A DNA stretch of 64,000 bases from Paenibacillus sediminis (GCF_017873765.1 NZ_JAGGKP010000001.1:248001-312000), one strand, 5' to 3'. Shown: positions 28,030 to 39,700, numbered from the stretch's first letter. Notes: generated from the sequence alone by a model not told the origin. Numbers and translations: made by a program.

Positions 28030-31000
28030 ATGTCGGTTCAGTTTCTTATCGGCCGCTCTGGCAGCGGCAAAAGCACTTATATACTAGAACAAATCAGCGC
28101 TAAGCTGCGTGCAGCTCCGGACGGTCCGCCGATCATTTTGCTTGTGCCTGAGCAAGGCTCATTTCAAGCGGAGCACGCGCTTGTTCAAAGCGATGATATT
28201 CGCGGAACAGTTCGGGCTCAAGTGCTCAGTTTCCGCAGGCTGGCGTACCGAGTAATGCAAGAAGCGGGCGGGTCTGCGCTTGTTCCGATTACCGACGAAG
28301 GTAAAAAAATGCTGCTCTATAAACTGATACGGCATCGTAAAGATCAGTTGAAGCTTTTTGGCAATTCGGGCGATCAATTTGGATTTGTTGGAAGATTGAA
28401 TGATCTATATACCGAAATGAAGCGCTATTGTATTGACCCTGCCTCCATTGAAGATTATTTGTCTCTAATGGACTCCTCTAGTAAAGGACTGTCATTGCTC
28501 AAAGATAAGATGGCTGATATTTCGACGTTGTTTCGTGAGTTCGAAAGTGAACTGTCTCAGCTTTATATCGACGATGAAGACAATTTAATCAAATTGTCCG
28601 AAGGAATTCCGCTGTCTTCATACGTTCGGGAGTCAGAAATTTGGATCGATGGGTTTCACGGCTTTACGCCGCAGGAATACAGAGTGCTGGAGCAGTTAAT
28701 GAAATACGCTTCTTCCGTTACGATTTCCTTGACACTGGATCGTCCTTTTGATGATGGGGCTGTTCCTGAGGAATTAGATCTGTTTCACCCGGCGGCAACG
28801 ACCTATATCAAGCTGAGAAGCATCGCAGCAGAACAGTCGATTGACATCGTTCCGACTAAAGTGATGGAATCTGTACCTTTGCCTCGTTTTCAAGCGAGCC
28901 CGATGCTGTCCCATATCGAGCGTGCGTACGAACGCCGCATTCCTTGGAAAGATCCAGCTCCGGCGGCGCCTGATCAAAGCATTGCGCTCTATACAGCTGT
29001 CAACCGACGCGCGGAAGTGGAAGGAGTCGCTCGGGAAATACTCCGTCTTGCGAGAGAAGAGCAAGTTCGTTACCGAGAAATGGCTGTCTTTGTCCGCAAT
29101 ATTGCTGATTATGAACAGGTGATTGCTCCGTTATTTCGGGATTACAATATTCCATTCTTCCTTGATCAGAAGCGAAGTGTACTCCATCATCCGCTTGTTG
29201 AATTTATTAGGGGCGCGCTTGATGTAGTGCAGCGCTACTGGAGATATGAGGATGTATTCCGCTGTATCAAAACGGATTTTCTGCTTCCAATAGACGGTTC
29301 GATCACGCGCAGTGACATGGACCGGCTGGAGAACTATGTACTGGCGAGCGGTATTCAAGGCTCAAGATGGACGGATGGAAGGCCGTGGAAGGGAGCGCCG
29401 AATCTATCTCTGGAAACAGGTGATGAGGGTACTTCCACCAGCCGAGAGGAAGGGCTGGAGCTGCTTGAACGTTGCCGTACTCAGGTGACCGGACCGCTCT
29501 ATGCTTTTGAGAAAAGGCTGAAAAAGGCTAAAACAACACGTGAGATGAGTACTGCAGTCTATCTTCTGCTTGAAGAGACGATGGCTCCACAGCGGCTTGA
29601 TCTATTAAGTCATGAAGCGATGATGCAGGGTCAGCCGCAGACAGCCAAAGAACATAGGCAACTATGGGGAGCTGTTCTTGATCTGCTTGATCAAACGGTC
29701 GAAATGATGGGGGATGAGCAGCTTGATCTGGATTTATTCGCAGCGATGTTGGAAACGGGGCTTGCTGATCTGAAGCTCTCTCTCGTCCCGCCAGCGCTTG
29801 ATCAAGTGCTTGTAGGCAACATGGACCGGACACGCGCGAATGATATCAAATACGCTTTCTTACTCGGCGTAAATGACGGCGTATTGCCTGCAACCTTCAA
29901 AGAAGAGGGCGTCCTTACGGAGCAGGAGCGGGAACGGCTGGCTGAGATCGGTCTGGAATTAGCGCCAGGAGTAACACGGAGATTACTTGATGAACGATTT
30001 CTGATTTACAATACGCTTACCGCAGCGAGCCGGAAGTTATGGATCAGCTATCCGCTCGCTGATGAAGATGGGAAATCACTTCTGCCTTCTGAGCTTATAA
30101 GGCATGTGCGTACTATTTTTCCGTTTCTGAAGGAGACATTTCTCTCGGATCAGCCGCAAATTCACCAACCTTCAGGCGAACAGCAGCAATTTATTGCTCA
30201 TCCGCGACAAACGTTACAGCATTTGATCAGTCAGTTTAGATGGTGGCGTCAAGGAGCAGATATCTCCCCTGTATGGTGGGATGTGTACAATTGGTATTTA
30301 AGCCGGCCAGAGTGGCATGAGCCGCTAGAACGGCTGCTGCAATCTTTATTTTATAAAAATCAAGTAAGCAGCCTTACAGCAGCGACAAGTCGTAAATTGT
30401 ATGGCAAGCATCTGAAAACGAGCGTTTCTCGTATGGAAAAATTCGTAGCTTGCGCATTTTCGCATTTTGCTTCCTATGGTCTAAGGTTGAAGGAGCGGCA
30501 GATTTACCGTCTTAAGGCGCCAGATATCGGTCAGTTGTTCCACGCCGCTCTTAGTGAGATGGCGGTTCGATTTAAAGAGGAGAACCGAAGCTGGGGCAGT
30601 TTAACGCCGGATGAATGCCGACTTGAAGCAGACATTATTGTGGACAAGCTGGCTCCTAAGCTGCAAGGTGAAATTTTGCTTAGCTCGAAACGGTATCGCT
30701 ATATTACACGCAAGCTGAAGGATATTGTGGGCAGAGCTTCTGTCATTTTAGGAGAGCATGCGCGGCGCGGCAGTTTTGAACCCGTTGGAATTGAGCTTGA
30801 CTTTGGTCCTGGAAGACCGCTTCCTCCATTAACGTTCGAGCTGGAAAATGGCTGTACGATGGAGATTGTAGGGCGGATTGACCGGGTCGATATGGCGGAA
30901 GATGAGCGGGGTATTTTACTGCGCGTGATTGACTATAAGTCCAGTCAGACAGATTTGAAGCTTCATGAAGTTTATTATGGCTTGTCCTTGCAAATGCTCA

Positions 31001-31548
31001 CTTACTTGGATGTGCTGCTTACGTATTCAGAACAGTGGCTCGGGCAGGCGGCTCTGCCTGCAGGAACGCTTTATTTTCATGTGCATAATCCGCTTCTTCA
31101 GTCTTCGAATGCGATAACGCAAGAACAGGCTGATGCCGAGCTGTTAAAGCGGTTTAAGCTGAAAGGACTTGTAACGGCAGACCGAGATATGATCGCCAAG
31201 ATGGATGCTGAGCTCGAGAAAGGATATTCGTCTATACTTCCAGTCGCAGTGAAAGCAGACGGAGGGTTCTACAGCAGCGCTTCAGTGGCTACGATTGAAC
31301 AATGGGACATTCTTCTGGGTTCCGTGCGCAGAACGATTACGGACATTGGAACGAAAATTACAGACGGAGATGTGTCGATTGAACCCTATAAACTGAAACA
31401 GGCAACGCCATGTACGCATTGCTCGTTTAAGTCCGTGTGCCAATTCGATGAATCTATTGAAGGGGTTCAGTATCATGGCTTGATCAAACCAGATAAAGAG
31501 CAGCTGTGGAAACTGCTAAGAGGCGAAGAAGGAGGAGAACTAGCGTGA
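28030..31548 (+). CDS. addB: AddB, ATP-dependent helicase/nuclease subunit B
   Basis: AddB is one half of the AddAB enzyme that resects double-strand DNA ends to Chi-like sites for RecA loading. The 1172-residue protein begins with a Walker A motif (GRSGSGKS, residues 8-15) and is otherwise an inactivated helicase scaffold. The C-terminal RecB-type nuclease domain shows VIDYKSSQTDLKLHEVYYG near residue 980. The iron-sulfur cluster cysteines are CTHCSFKSVC near residue 1127 plus an upstream Cys (VACAFSHFASYG near 813). GGAGGAGG precedes the ATG. The addA start overlaps its stop codon by two bases, so the two subunits are translationally coupled. Confidence 0.97.
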   Translation: MSVQFLIGRSGSGKSTYILEQISAKLRAAPDGPPIILLVPEQGSFQAEHALVQSDDIRGTVRAQVLSFRRLAYRVMQEAGGSALVPITDEGKKMLLYKLIRHRKDQLKLFGNSGDQFGFVGRLNDLYTEMKRYCIDPASIEDYLSLMDSSSKGLSLLKDKMADISTLFREFESELSQLYIDDEDNLIKLSEGIPLSSYVRESEIWIDGFHGFTPQEYRVLEQLMKYASSVTISLTLDRPFDDGAVPEELDLFHPAATTYIKLRSIAAEQSIDIVPTKVMESVPLPRFQASPMLSHIERAYERRIPWKDPAPAAPDQSIALYTAVNRRAEVEGVAREILRLAREEQVRYREMAVFVRNIADYEQVIAPLFRDYNIPFFLDQKRSVLHHPLVEFIRGALDVVQRYWRYEDVFRCIKTDFLLPIDGSITRSDMDRLENYVLASGIQGSRWTDGRPWKGAPNLSLETGDEGTSTSREEGLELLERCRTQVTGPLYAFEKRLKKAKTTREMSTAVYLLLEETMAPQRLDLLSHEAMMQGQPQTAKEHRQLWGAVLDLLDQTVEMMGDEQLDLDLFAAMLETGLADLKLSLVPPALDQVLVGNMDRTRANDIKYAFLLGVNDGVLPATFKEEGVLTEQERERLAEIGLELAPGVTRRLLDERFLIYNTLTAASRKLWISYPLADEDGKSLLPSELIRHVRTIFPFLKETFLSDQPQIHQPSGEQQQFIAHPRQTLQHLISQFRWWRQGADISPVWWDVYNWYLSRPEWHEPLERLLQSLFYKNQVSSLTAATSRKLYGKHLKTSVSRMEKFVACAFSHFASYGLRLKERQIYRLKAPDIGQLFHAALSEMAVRFKEENRSWGSLTPDECRLEADIIVDKLAPKLQGEILLSSKRYRYITRKLKDIVGRASVILGEHARRGSFEPVGIELDFGPGRPLPPLTFELENGCTMEIVGRIDRVDMAEDERGILLRVIDYKSSQTDLKLHEVYYGLSLQMLTYLDVLLTYSEQWLGQAALPAGTLYFHVHNPLLQSSNAITQEQADAELLKRFKLKGLVTADRDMIAKMDAELEKGYSSILPVAVKADGGFYSSASVATIEQWDILLGSVRRTITDIGTKITDGDVSIEPYKLKQATPCTHCSFKSVCQFDESIEGVQYHGLIKPDKEQLWKLLRGEEGGELA

Positions 31549-34500
31549 ATGAAATTCCAAAACCACCTGAAAGCATGTGGAGTGATGATCAGTGGAAAGC
31601 CATTTCGCTCTCAGGAACGAACATGCTGGTTGCCGCGGCGGCGGGGTCTGGTAAAACAGCGGTGCTCGTCGAGCGTATTATTCGTAAAATCGCCGATCGT
31701 GAGCAAGGCACAAGTGTTGATCGGTTGCTCGTAGCGACTTTTACGAAGGCAGCGGCAGCCGAAATGCGGCAGCGGATTCGAGAAGCGCTCGATAACGAGC
31801 TCGAGAAAGATCCGCATAACGATCATTTGCGCAGACAGCTGGCATTGCTTGGACGAGCTTCAATTACGACGCTTCACTCCTTTTGCTTAGAAGTTATACA
31901 GCGCTATTATGCATTAATTCCTCTCGATCCTGGATTTCGAATCGCGAGCGAGAGCGAAGTTGAGCTCATGCGTCAAGAGCTGCTTGAAGAGCTGTTTGAG
32001 GAGAAATACGCAAGTGAAGACGAGGGCACGGTTTTCCGCAGACTTGTCGATTGGTTTAGCGGTGAACGAAGCGATGATGCGGTATACGGGTTAGTTCAGA
32101 GGTTATATGATTTTGCTCGCAGTCACTCTTGGCCGGATTATTGGCTGAGAGAGATGGCAGATGCTTTTCAGTTGTCTGATATGGCAGCGCTCGAGAAAAG
32201 CTCATGGGTGAAAAGTATAGTAACAGACGCTCTGCTGACGCTTCGCGGTGTGAAGGGGATGCTGGAGCAAGCTTTGGCACTTACTCAAGTTGCAGGAGGT
32301 CCAGCACCTTACGGCGATAATTTGACGGACGATATAGCACTTATCCATCGTTTATTGGATGCAGTTCAGCATGGAGGCTGGGCTTCTATGTATGAAGCAT
32401 TTCAAGCTGTAGCCTTTACGAAGCTGAAGCCTGTTAAGAAAGATCAGGTGGATCCGAATATCCAAGAGCGAGTTAAGGGACTGCGTGAGCAGGCCAAGAA
32501 GGCCGTACTTGATTTGAAAGGGCAGCTGTTCGGACGTCCTCCAGAAGCTTTTTTACAAGAAATGCAAGAGGCTGCGCCGCTTATGAAAGAGCTTGCGGAG
32601 CTTGTTATTGCATTCAGCGACCGTTATCAGGCGCAGAAAGCGGCGAAAGGGATGCTGGATTTTTCTGACTTGGAGCATTACTGCCTGCAAATTTTGCGTC
32701 ATAAGGATTCAAGACCAGATCATATTATCCCGTCAGCAGCTGCGCTCGAGTATCAGGCGCAGTTTGATGAAGTGCTGCTTGATGAATATCAAGACACGAA
32801 TACGGTGCAAGAAGAGATTGTAAAGCTCATCTCACGAGAAGGGGCCGGAAATCGTTTTATGGTAGGGGATGTGAAGCAGAGTATTTATCGCTTCCGCCTC
32901 GCAGATCCTGGGCTGTTTTTGGACAAGTATCGTGTCTATACATCGGATTTATCGAGTGCAGAAGCTGAAAGTACAGGTCTTCGTATCGATCTCGCGCGAA
33001 ATTTCCGCAGCCGTGTGGAAGTCGTTCATGCGGTCAATATGTTATTTAGGCAAATCATGAATAAAACGGTGGCAGAGATTACGTATGATTCGAGTGCTGA
33101 ACTCGTCTACGGAGCGTCTTTTCCAGATCCATTGCCAGAGCAGCCCGGATTTACGCCTGAATTGGTGCTGATTGACCGCGGGGAAGGCGAAATGGAAGAT
33201 GGGGATTCATCTAGTGCAGAAACGGAAGAGGGAGGCACGTCTTCCCAAGAATCGGAAGCGGTTGAGATGGAGTCTGCTCAGCTTGAGGCTCGTTTCATTG
33301 CTGCTAAGATTCGTGAAATGATGGGCGAGTCCGGGAAGCCGTTTCACGTTTATGATAAATCATTAAAGGCAATGCGTCCGGTTAGTTACCGTGACATTGT
33401 TATTTTGCTTCGTTCTACACAAGTGTGGGCGCCGCTTATGATTGAGGAGCTGCGTTTGGAAGGAATTCCTGCATTCGGAGAGCTGAATCGGGGATATTTT
33501 CAAGCTACCGAAGTAGAAGTGATGCTGTCATTGCTTCAAATCATTGATAACCCTCAGCAAGATATTCCGCTCGCTGCTGTTCTTCGTTCTCCGCTCATTG
33601 GACTAAATGAGGAACAGTTAGCGCAAATTCGTCTTGCCGGCGGCAAAGGGATGTCTTATTATGATGCACTGTGCGTTTTCGCTAATGCTGCATCTGCGCA
33701 AGCGGAAATTGCCGAAGGCTTACAGCAGGCTGCGGCAACGTCAACGCTTGAGATCCCTTCACAGCCTAATGAACAGTTGGAACTTTCGCTTGAGGACAAT
33801 CAAATCAGCTTGCAGCAAAAGTTGAGAGATTTCCTGAGCCAGTTAGAGGCATGGCGGGACGAAGCGCGGCATGGTGATCTGAGTGATTTAATTTGGCACA
33901 TTTATCGGAAGACAGGATATTTGGAATGGGTTGGCGGATTGCCTGGCGGTGCTCAGCGTCAAGCTAACCTCTATGCACTGTATGATCGTGCGCGCCAGTA
34001 TGAACAATCGACATCTTCGCGGGGCTTATTTCGATTTTTGCGGTTTATTGCACGGCTCAAGGAAAATGGCGGAGATCTCGGTGCAGTAGGATCATCTTCT
34101 GAGCAAGAAGATGTTGTTCGAATTATGACGATCCATAAGAGTAAAGGACTTGAATTCCCGGTTGTCTTCATCGCGGGAATGTCGAAAATGTTCAACCAGC
34201 AAGATTTAAATGCGCCTTTCCTCATGCATAAAGAGCTTGGTTTTGGACCAAAGTTCGTTGATGGGCAGATGCGTGTCAGCTATCCAACATTGCCCAATCT
34301 AGCTATTCGCAGAAGAGCGCAGCTTGAACTTCTGGCTGAAGAAATGAGGGTGCTCTATGTTGGATTAACCCGGCCGAAAGAGAAGATGATTCTTGTGGCG
34401 ACTGTAAAGGATTTAGCGAAAAAAGTCGCTTCATGGTCGCAAGTGGGGCAGCTCGAACAGCTTGTGCTGCCTGATGATTTACTGGCAAGAGGAAGAAGTT

Positions 34501-35555
34501 ATTTAGACTGGGTCGGTCCTGCACTCATCCGTCACCCTGCTGCGCACGAACTTAGAAAGCTGGGTGGCAGCGGCGAAACGGGAAGTTCAGTGCTTATTCA
34601 TGATCCATCCGAATGGAAGATCTCTATTGTCCATGCGGACCATATTCAGTCTGCCGCAGCTGGATTGGCTTCTCTAGAGCAGCCAAACGGGATGGATGCT
34701 GAGAAGCTGAAAGCAGTATCTGAGCGGCATCCTGTTCAGACAGACTCGGGATTAGGCGAAACGATCGACCGTATACTCTCTTGGACGTATACAAACCCCG
34801 TTCCGACGAAAATTGCTGCGAAAACGTCTGTGACAGAGATGAAGAGAATGCTGGAACTGGACGAGTATTTAAGCGAAAATCTTCTAGAGCAAGAACAAAT
34901 GGTTGACGAGAGTACTCGCCAAATGAAAGAAGAAGACTTCAGACTTCATCTTCGGCGTCCCAAATTTATGGAGGAGAAGAAAATGACTCCGACCGAGCGG
35001 GGAACGGCGTATCATACGTTGATGCAGCACGTTCCGCTGGATGCGGGGGCAGTAGACCGTGAACTCATTGCCCAAACGCTAATGACGCTGGTCGATAAGC
35101 AAATTTTATTGCCAGAGCAAGCGTCGCAGATCGATATTAGCCGTGTCGTTCAATTTTTTGCTACTGAACTTTGCAGCGAGCTGCTGCGTGCGAAATGGGT
35201 AAGAAGAGAAATGCCGTTCAGCTATGGTCTGCCTATACTTGACGCTTATCCTTATCTATCATCTGATGTGATGAAGACCACTGAACGGCTAAGCGTTGGT
35301 CATTCTCCTTTTGAGGAAGAAACTGTTCTTGTTCAAGGGGTCGTGGACTGCCTGTTTGAAGTAGATGACAAGCTGATATTGCTAGATTATAAGAGCGATA
35401 AAGTGCTTGAGCATCGCGGCGGTGTTCAGGCTCTAACAGAACGCTACAGATTTCAACTAGATTTGTATGGAAGAGCGCTTGAGCATATTTTGAAACGGCA
35501 AGTTCATGAGAAATGGCTCTATTTCTTAGACAGCGGTGAGCTGGTCAAATTGTAA
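31545..35555 (+). CDS. addA: AddA, ATP-dependent helicase/nuclease subunit A
   Basis: AddA is the UvrD-type 3'-5' helicase and nuclease subunit. The 1336-residue protein has Walker A AAAGSGKT (31-38), motif Ia TFTKAAAAEMRQR, Walker B LLDEYQDTN, motif IV region ARNFRSR, motif V IMTIHKSKGLEFPVVFI and motif VI LYVGLTRPKEKM. The C-terminal nuclease domain contains LLDYKSDKV near residue 1280 and TPTERGTAYHTLMQHV. The start is GTG 31545, overlapping the addB TGA, with AAGGAGGAGAAC upstream; an upstream in-frame ATG would lie within addB and adds an Arg-run. A Ser/Glu-rich insert (about 545-575) lies between helicase blocks. It is followed by sbcD. Confidence 0.97.
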   Translation: MNEIPKPPESMWSDDQWKAISLSGTNMLVAAAAGSGKTAVLVERIIRKIADREQGTSVDRLLVATFTKAAAAEMRQRIREALDNELEKDPHNDHLRRQLALLGRASITTLHSFCLEVIQRYYALIPLDPGFRIASESEVELMRQELLEELFEEKYASEDEGTVFRRLVDWFSGERSDDAVYGLVQRLYDFARSHSWPDYWLREMADAFQLSDMAALEKSSWVKSIVTDALLTLRGVKGMLEQALALTQVAGGPAPYGDNLTDDIALIHRLLDAVQHGGWASMYEAFQAVAFTKLKPVKKDQVDPNIQERVKGLREQAKKAVLDLKGQLFGRPPEAFLQEMQEAAPLMKELAELVIAFSDRYQAQKAAKGMLDFSDLEHYCLQILRHKDSRPDHIIPSAAALEYQAQFDEVLLDEYQDTNTVQEEIVKLISREGAGNRFMVGDVKQSIYRFRLADPGLFLDKYRVYTSDLSSAEAESTGLRIDLARNFRSRVEVVHAVNMLFRQIMNKTVAEITYDSSAELVYGASFPDPLPEQPGFTPELVLIDRGEGEMEDGDSSSAETEEGGTSSQESEAVEMESAQLEARFIAAKIREMMGESGKPFHVYDKSLKAMRPVSYRDIVILLRSTQVWAPLMIEELRLEGIPAFGELNRGYFQATEVEVMLSLLQIIDNPQQDIPLAAVLRSPLIGLNEEQLAQIRLAGGKGMSYYDALCVFANAASAQAEIAEGLQQAAATSTLEIPSQPNEQLELSLEDNQISLQQKLRDFLSQLEAWRDEARHGDLSDLIWHIYRKTGYLEWVGGLPGGAQRQANLYALYDRARQYEQSTSSRGLFRFLRFIARLKENGGDLGAVGSSSEQEDVVRIMTIHKSKGLEFPVVFIAGMSKMFNQQDLNAPFLMHKELGFGPKFVDGQMRVSYPTLPNLAIRRRAQLELLAEEMRVLYVGLTRPKEKMILVATVKDLAKKVASWSQVGQLEQLVLPDDLLARGRSYLDWVGPALIRHPAAHELRKLGGSGETGSSVLIHDPSEWKISIVHADHIQSAAAGLASLEQPNGMDAEKLKAVSERHPVQTDSGLGETIDRILSWTYTNPVPTKIAAKTSVTEMKRMLELDEYLSENLLEQEQMVDESTRQMKEEDFRLHLRRPKFMEEKKMTPTERGTAYHTLMQHVPLDAGAVDRELIAQTLMTLVDKQILLPEQASQIDISRVVQFFATELCSELLRAKWVRREMPFSYGLPILDAYPYLSSDVMKTTERLSVGHSPFEEETVLVQGVVDCLFEVDDKLILLDYKSDKVLEHRGGVQALTERYRFQLDLYGRALEHILKRQVHEKWLYFLDSGELVKL

Positions 35556-35613
35556 TTGTCATTTGAGATATATGTGTAAAAGGAATGTGATTTGGGAGAG
35601 GGGGAGTTTATTG

Positions 35614-36795
35614 ATGCGCATTTTGCATACAGCAGATTGGCATCTTGGACGTACACTTGAAGGGCGCAGTCGTCTGGATGAGCAAGCAGAGTTTATCGAT
35701 GAGCTCGTTCGGATCGCTGATGAAGGGCAAGCTGATTTGATTATGATGGCTGGCGATGTGTACGATACAGTCAATCCGCCGGCTGCAGCGGAACAATTAT
35801 TTTATGAAGCCGTTGCTAGATTGACTGCTGGCGGCAGACCCCTTGTTGTGATCTCAGGAAATCATGACCAGCCTGAACGGGTAGCGGCGGCTAGTCCACT
35901 AGTGGCTCAGCGTGGTATAACGCTCGTAGGACTTCCAACAGCAGAGGCTGTGTCTGTCGATATTGCACGCACCGGTGAAAGAGCATGGATTGCTGCGCTC
36001 CCTTATCCTTCTGAAGCGAGGCTGAATGAACTTCTAACTACGGATGGCGATGAGGATAAACTGCGGGTCGCATACAGCGCCAGGGTCGGCATGCTCATGA
36101 AGCAATTGTCGCGAAATTTCTCGCCTGCTACGGTTAATCTAGCGATGAGTCATATCTATGTGCTAGGAGGCCTTGAAACCGACTCAGAACGTCCGATTCA
36201 GGTAGGGGGTGCTTATACTGTCGATCCTTCGGCACTGTCTATAGGTGCCCAATATACCGCATTAGGACATTTGCATCGTCCGCAAGCTGTGAAAGGCGAC
36301 GGAATGATTCGCTACAGCGGGTCGCCGCTCGCTTACAGCTTCTCTGAAGCAGGACAAGCCAAGTCGGTAACGATGCTCGATATTGCCCCGGGAGGGGTGC
36401 CGCAAATGGAGGAGGTCTACTTGTCCTGCGGTCGTCCGCTCGTTCGGTGGAAAGCTCGCGGCGGGCTTGAGGAGGTTCATCGCTGGCTTGATGAAGGAAG
36501 AGATAGTGACGCATTCATCGACCTTGAAATTTCCCTTACAGGGGCTATGTCGCTCGGTGAAATTCACAGGCTGCGTAAAACGCATGAGGGTATTATTCAT
36601 ATCCGTCCGATTTATCCCGAAATGGAAGGAATCGAGACGACGCTGCAAAAATCAACGATGCCGATTCCAGAGCTTTTCCGTAAATTTTATGTGCGGCAAA
36701 GCGGCGGTGCTGAGCCTGAGCAGGAGCTGGTCGATTTGTTCATGCAGCTAGTCCATGAAGCTGATGAAGGTTCGGAAGGGGGCGCGTCTTCATGA
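35614..36795 (+). CDS. sbcD: SbcD, nuclease subunit of the SbcCD (Mre11-Rad50-like) complex
   Basis: SbcD is the Mn2+-dependent calcineurin-fold nuclease that, with SbcC, opens hairpins and protein-blocked DNA ends. The 393-residue protein has the phosphodiesterase motifs HTADWHLGR (residues 5-13), MMAGDVYDTVNPP, VISGNHDQPERV and a later GHLHRPQ. The ATG at 35614 has GAGAGGGGGAG upstream and gives the standard N-terminus MRILHTADWHLG; the frame extends 26 codons further into addA but without a ribosome site. The stop overlaps the sbcC ATG (ATGA). It completes an addBA-sbcDC end-processing operon. Confidence 0.97.
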   Translation: MRILHTADWHLGRTLEGRSRLDEQAEFIDELVRIADEGQADLIMMAGDVYDTVNPPAAAEQLFYEAVARLTAGGRPLVVISGNHDQPERVAAASPLVAQRGITLVGLPTAEAVSVDIARTGERAWIAALPYPSEARLNELLTTDGDEDKLRVAYSARVGMLMKQLSRNFSPATVNLAMSHIYVLGGLETDSERPIQVGGAYTVDPSALSIGAQYTALGHLHRPQAVKGDGMIRYSGSPLAYSFSEAGQAKSVTMLDIAPGGVPQMEEVYLSCGRPLVRWKARGGLEEVHRWLDEGRDSDAFIDLEISLTGAMSLGEIHRLRKTHEGIIHIRPIYPEMEGIETTLQKSTMPIPELFRKFYVRQSGGAEPEQELVDLFMQLVHEADEGSEGGASS

Positions 36796-39700
36796 AACCA
36801 GTCAGTCTGAAAATTGCAGGATTGCAAAGCTATCGGGAGACCCAGGAGATCGATTTTGAGTCGCTGACCGAGACGGGCTTATTCGGTATTTTCGGTCCGA
36901 CAGGGAGCGGGAAATCGACGATTCTTGATGCGATTACGCTGGCGATGTACGGTAAAGTGGAGCGCGCGTCCGGCGGTACACAAGGCATTATGAATCATTC
37001 GGAAGATGCCCTGTTTGTCTCCTTTACATTTGAATTGATGAGTGCAGATGGACCTAAGCGGTACCGAGTGGAAAGACGATTTAAACGAACAAGTGAGCTG
37101 TCTGTCAGCAACACCGTCAGCCGTTTTATTGAGGTTAGGCAAGACGGCGATGTCGTTATGGCCGACAAGCTTTCGGATGTAACCCGCTGTGTAGAAGACG
37201 TTATTGGACTTAAAATGGATGATTTTACACGGGCCGTCGTGCTGCCGCAAGGGAAATTTGCCGAATTTCTGTCTCTTAAGGGCAGTGAACGGAGACAGAT
37301 GCTGCAGCGGCTGTTTCATTTAGAAAAGTACGGCGATCAGCTAAGTATGAAATTAAGCCGCAAAGTTAAGGAAGTCGAAGGAGCTCTGAAAGAGGTGGAA
37401 GCCGAGCAGCAAGGGCTTGGCAACGCATCGAGTGAAGCGGTGAACGAGGCTAAGCAACGTCTTGCAGCTGCCCAAGAAGAAGCAGCCTTAAGGCGGCGTG
37501 AACTGGACGCGCTCTCACAGCGTCTAGAGAGCCTCGCGAAGGTGCGCGAGCTACAGCTTGAGCGCGAGCAAAGCCTCCTGCAGCTGAAGCAGCTGCAGGA
37601 GCAAGAGCCGCGCATCGCGCAGCAGGAGGCCGCGCTCGCAAAAGCGGCTGCCGCCGAGCGCATCGCCCCAGCATTAGCTTCCTTACGGGAAGCTAATGGG
37701 CACGCTGCCGAGCGGCAGGCGCAAGCCTCAGCTGCGCGGGAACGCGCGCAGCAGGCGGAGCAGGCTGCGGCGCAAGCGGCCGCAGCCGAACTCGCCGCGC
37801 AGCAAGCGCTCGCGGCGGAAGAGCCGCAGCTGCTGCAGCGGCAGAGCCAGCTGGAGCAGGCGCTAGGCTTGCAGCAGGAGGTCGCAAGCCTAGCTAGGGA
37901 GCTTCAGGAGCTCGCCGCGAAGCGGAGCGAAGCACAGAAGCAAAGAGAGCTTCTCATGAAGCAGGACGAGCAGGAACAGGGTCTGCTCTCTAAATATATG
38001 GCTGCACAGCAAAAGTTACAGGATGAGCTGAATTTAGCCGAGGTGAAGACGCAAGAGCGTCATGAGCTTCAGCAAGCTGTTCAATATAAACAACTCATCA
38101 CTACTGCGGAAGATCAATTTCGACTTACACAGAATGAACGGAATGCGCAGTATGACCGGCTCGTTCAGGCGGAGACCAGACTTCGTGAATTGGATACACA
38201 GGCTTCGCAATTGGAGGAACAAAGAGCGGAGACTGTGGGCATAGGGTTACAGCTTGTTAAACGGCTATTGCAACTCGAATCGCACACTTCTGGGCAGTAC
38301 GATCGATTATTGGCTCATTTAGACCAAATACGGAAGGATGAGCAAGCGGAAGAGCTCAAGAAGCTTTCATTGCGGCTGGCTGCTGAGCTGCAGAATGGAC
38401 AGCCTTGTCCGGTGTGCGGTTCAGTGCATCATCCACATCCGGTCCAAATAATCGAGGAGACGACCGATCAGCATCAGTTCGATATAGAATCTGCCCAGCG
38501 ATTGCAATCTGAATTGCAGGAATTAAAGTTCAAAATAAAGCAATACGTACATGAAGTGCAGTCTGCAATTGAGCAGCTCGGAGAGCGCGAATTGATTACT
38601 TCGCTCAATGAGGTAGCTTCTACTGTAGTGGAAGAAGAAACAACAGTGGCTGGTCATCTTGCCTCATACGATTTAGAACAAGCCATCTCATTCATAAGCG
38701 AAGCAGGAGCGGTTGCAGACGAGGTTCGATCTTTTCAGCAATCTACTCGCAGTCTAAGTAAGCAATTAGCAGCGTCTCAACAAGTCTATTCAACGATAAC
38801 GGCTGAAGTACAGACGGAGCGCAACTTATATGATCAAGCTGTGCGCAAGCTTGACCTCAGTCAGCAGCAAGTCGATCAGCTGAGACAAAAATGGAATGAA
38901 CAATATCCTAATCTATTATTGGAACAAGTAGATTCTTTATATCAAGCAATGCTTGATAAAGACAGCTTAGCAGAGCAGTTGAAGCAGCGGATTGCGAACA
39001 GTATAACCATTATTGAGAGCAAACAAGCAGATGTAAGACACGTACATCAGAGCCTTGTCGATGTGGACAAGCAGTTCATTCAGTGGGATACGCAGTGGCA
39101 AGCCAAAAGCGAGCAGTACCGTAAGGAAAGTGATCGTCTGAAGGCATGGATTGGAGAAGAGCACGCTGAACCATTACTGGAAGCGGTGAAGCGTCAGCTT
39201 GATCAAATACGCTTAACAGCCCAAGACAAGCATAATGCTAGCCGCCTAGCTGAACAAACGAAACATGAGGCGCTGAAAGCACTAGGGATAGCGGAGCAGG
39301 CGCTGCAATCTGCTGAAGAACATGCGGCTTATGCCCTGGCTCGTTGGAAGAGCGAGCTTGAGTCCTCGCCGTTTGCCGATGAACAGGAAGTTGCTCTTGC
39401 CATTATGCATGAACAGCAGAAGAAGCAATATGAATTTGAAACGAAGACCCACCGTGAACAAGAGCGAGATTTAAATGCGCGATTACGAGATTTAGACGGC
39501 AAATTGCAAGGCCAACAAGTAACTGCTCCGGAATGGGAGCAGTGTAATACCCAGATGACCATTGCTAGAAGGCTCGATGAAGAAGCGCTTCAAGTCAAAG
39601 CTAGAGCAGAGCGCGATTTGGAAGATTTGCAGCAAAGGCATCTGCGCTGGGTAGAGCTTGAGCAAAAACGGCTTCATCTTCAGCATCAAACGGAGCAACT

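Noticed and set aside
37337-37887. Long minus-strand open frames rich in Ala, Arg and Ser opposite sbcC
   Set aside because: They are shadows of the G+C-rich Ala/Glu/Gln coiled-coil codons; no ribosome sites, and the + strand gene is unambiguous.
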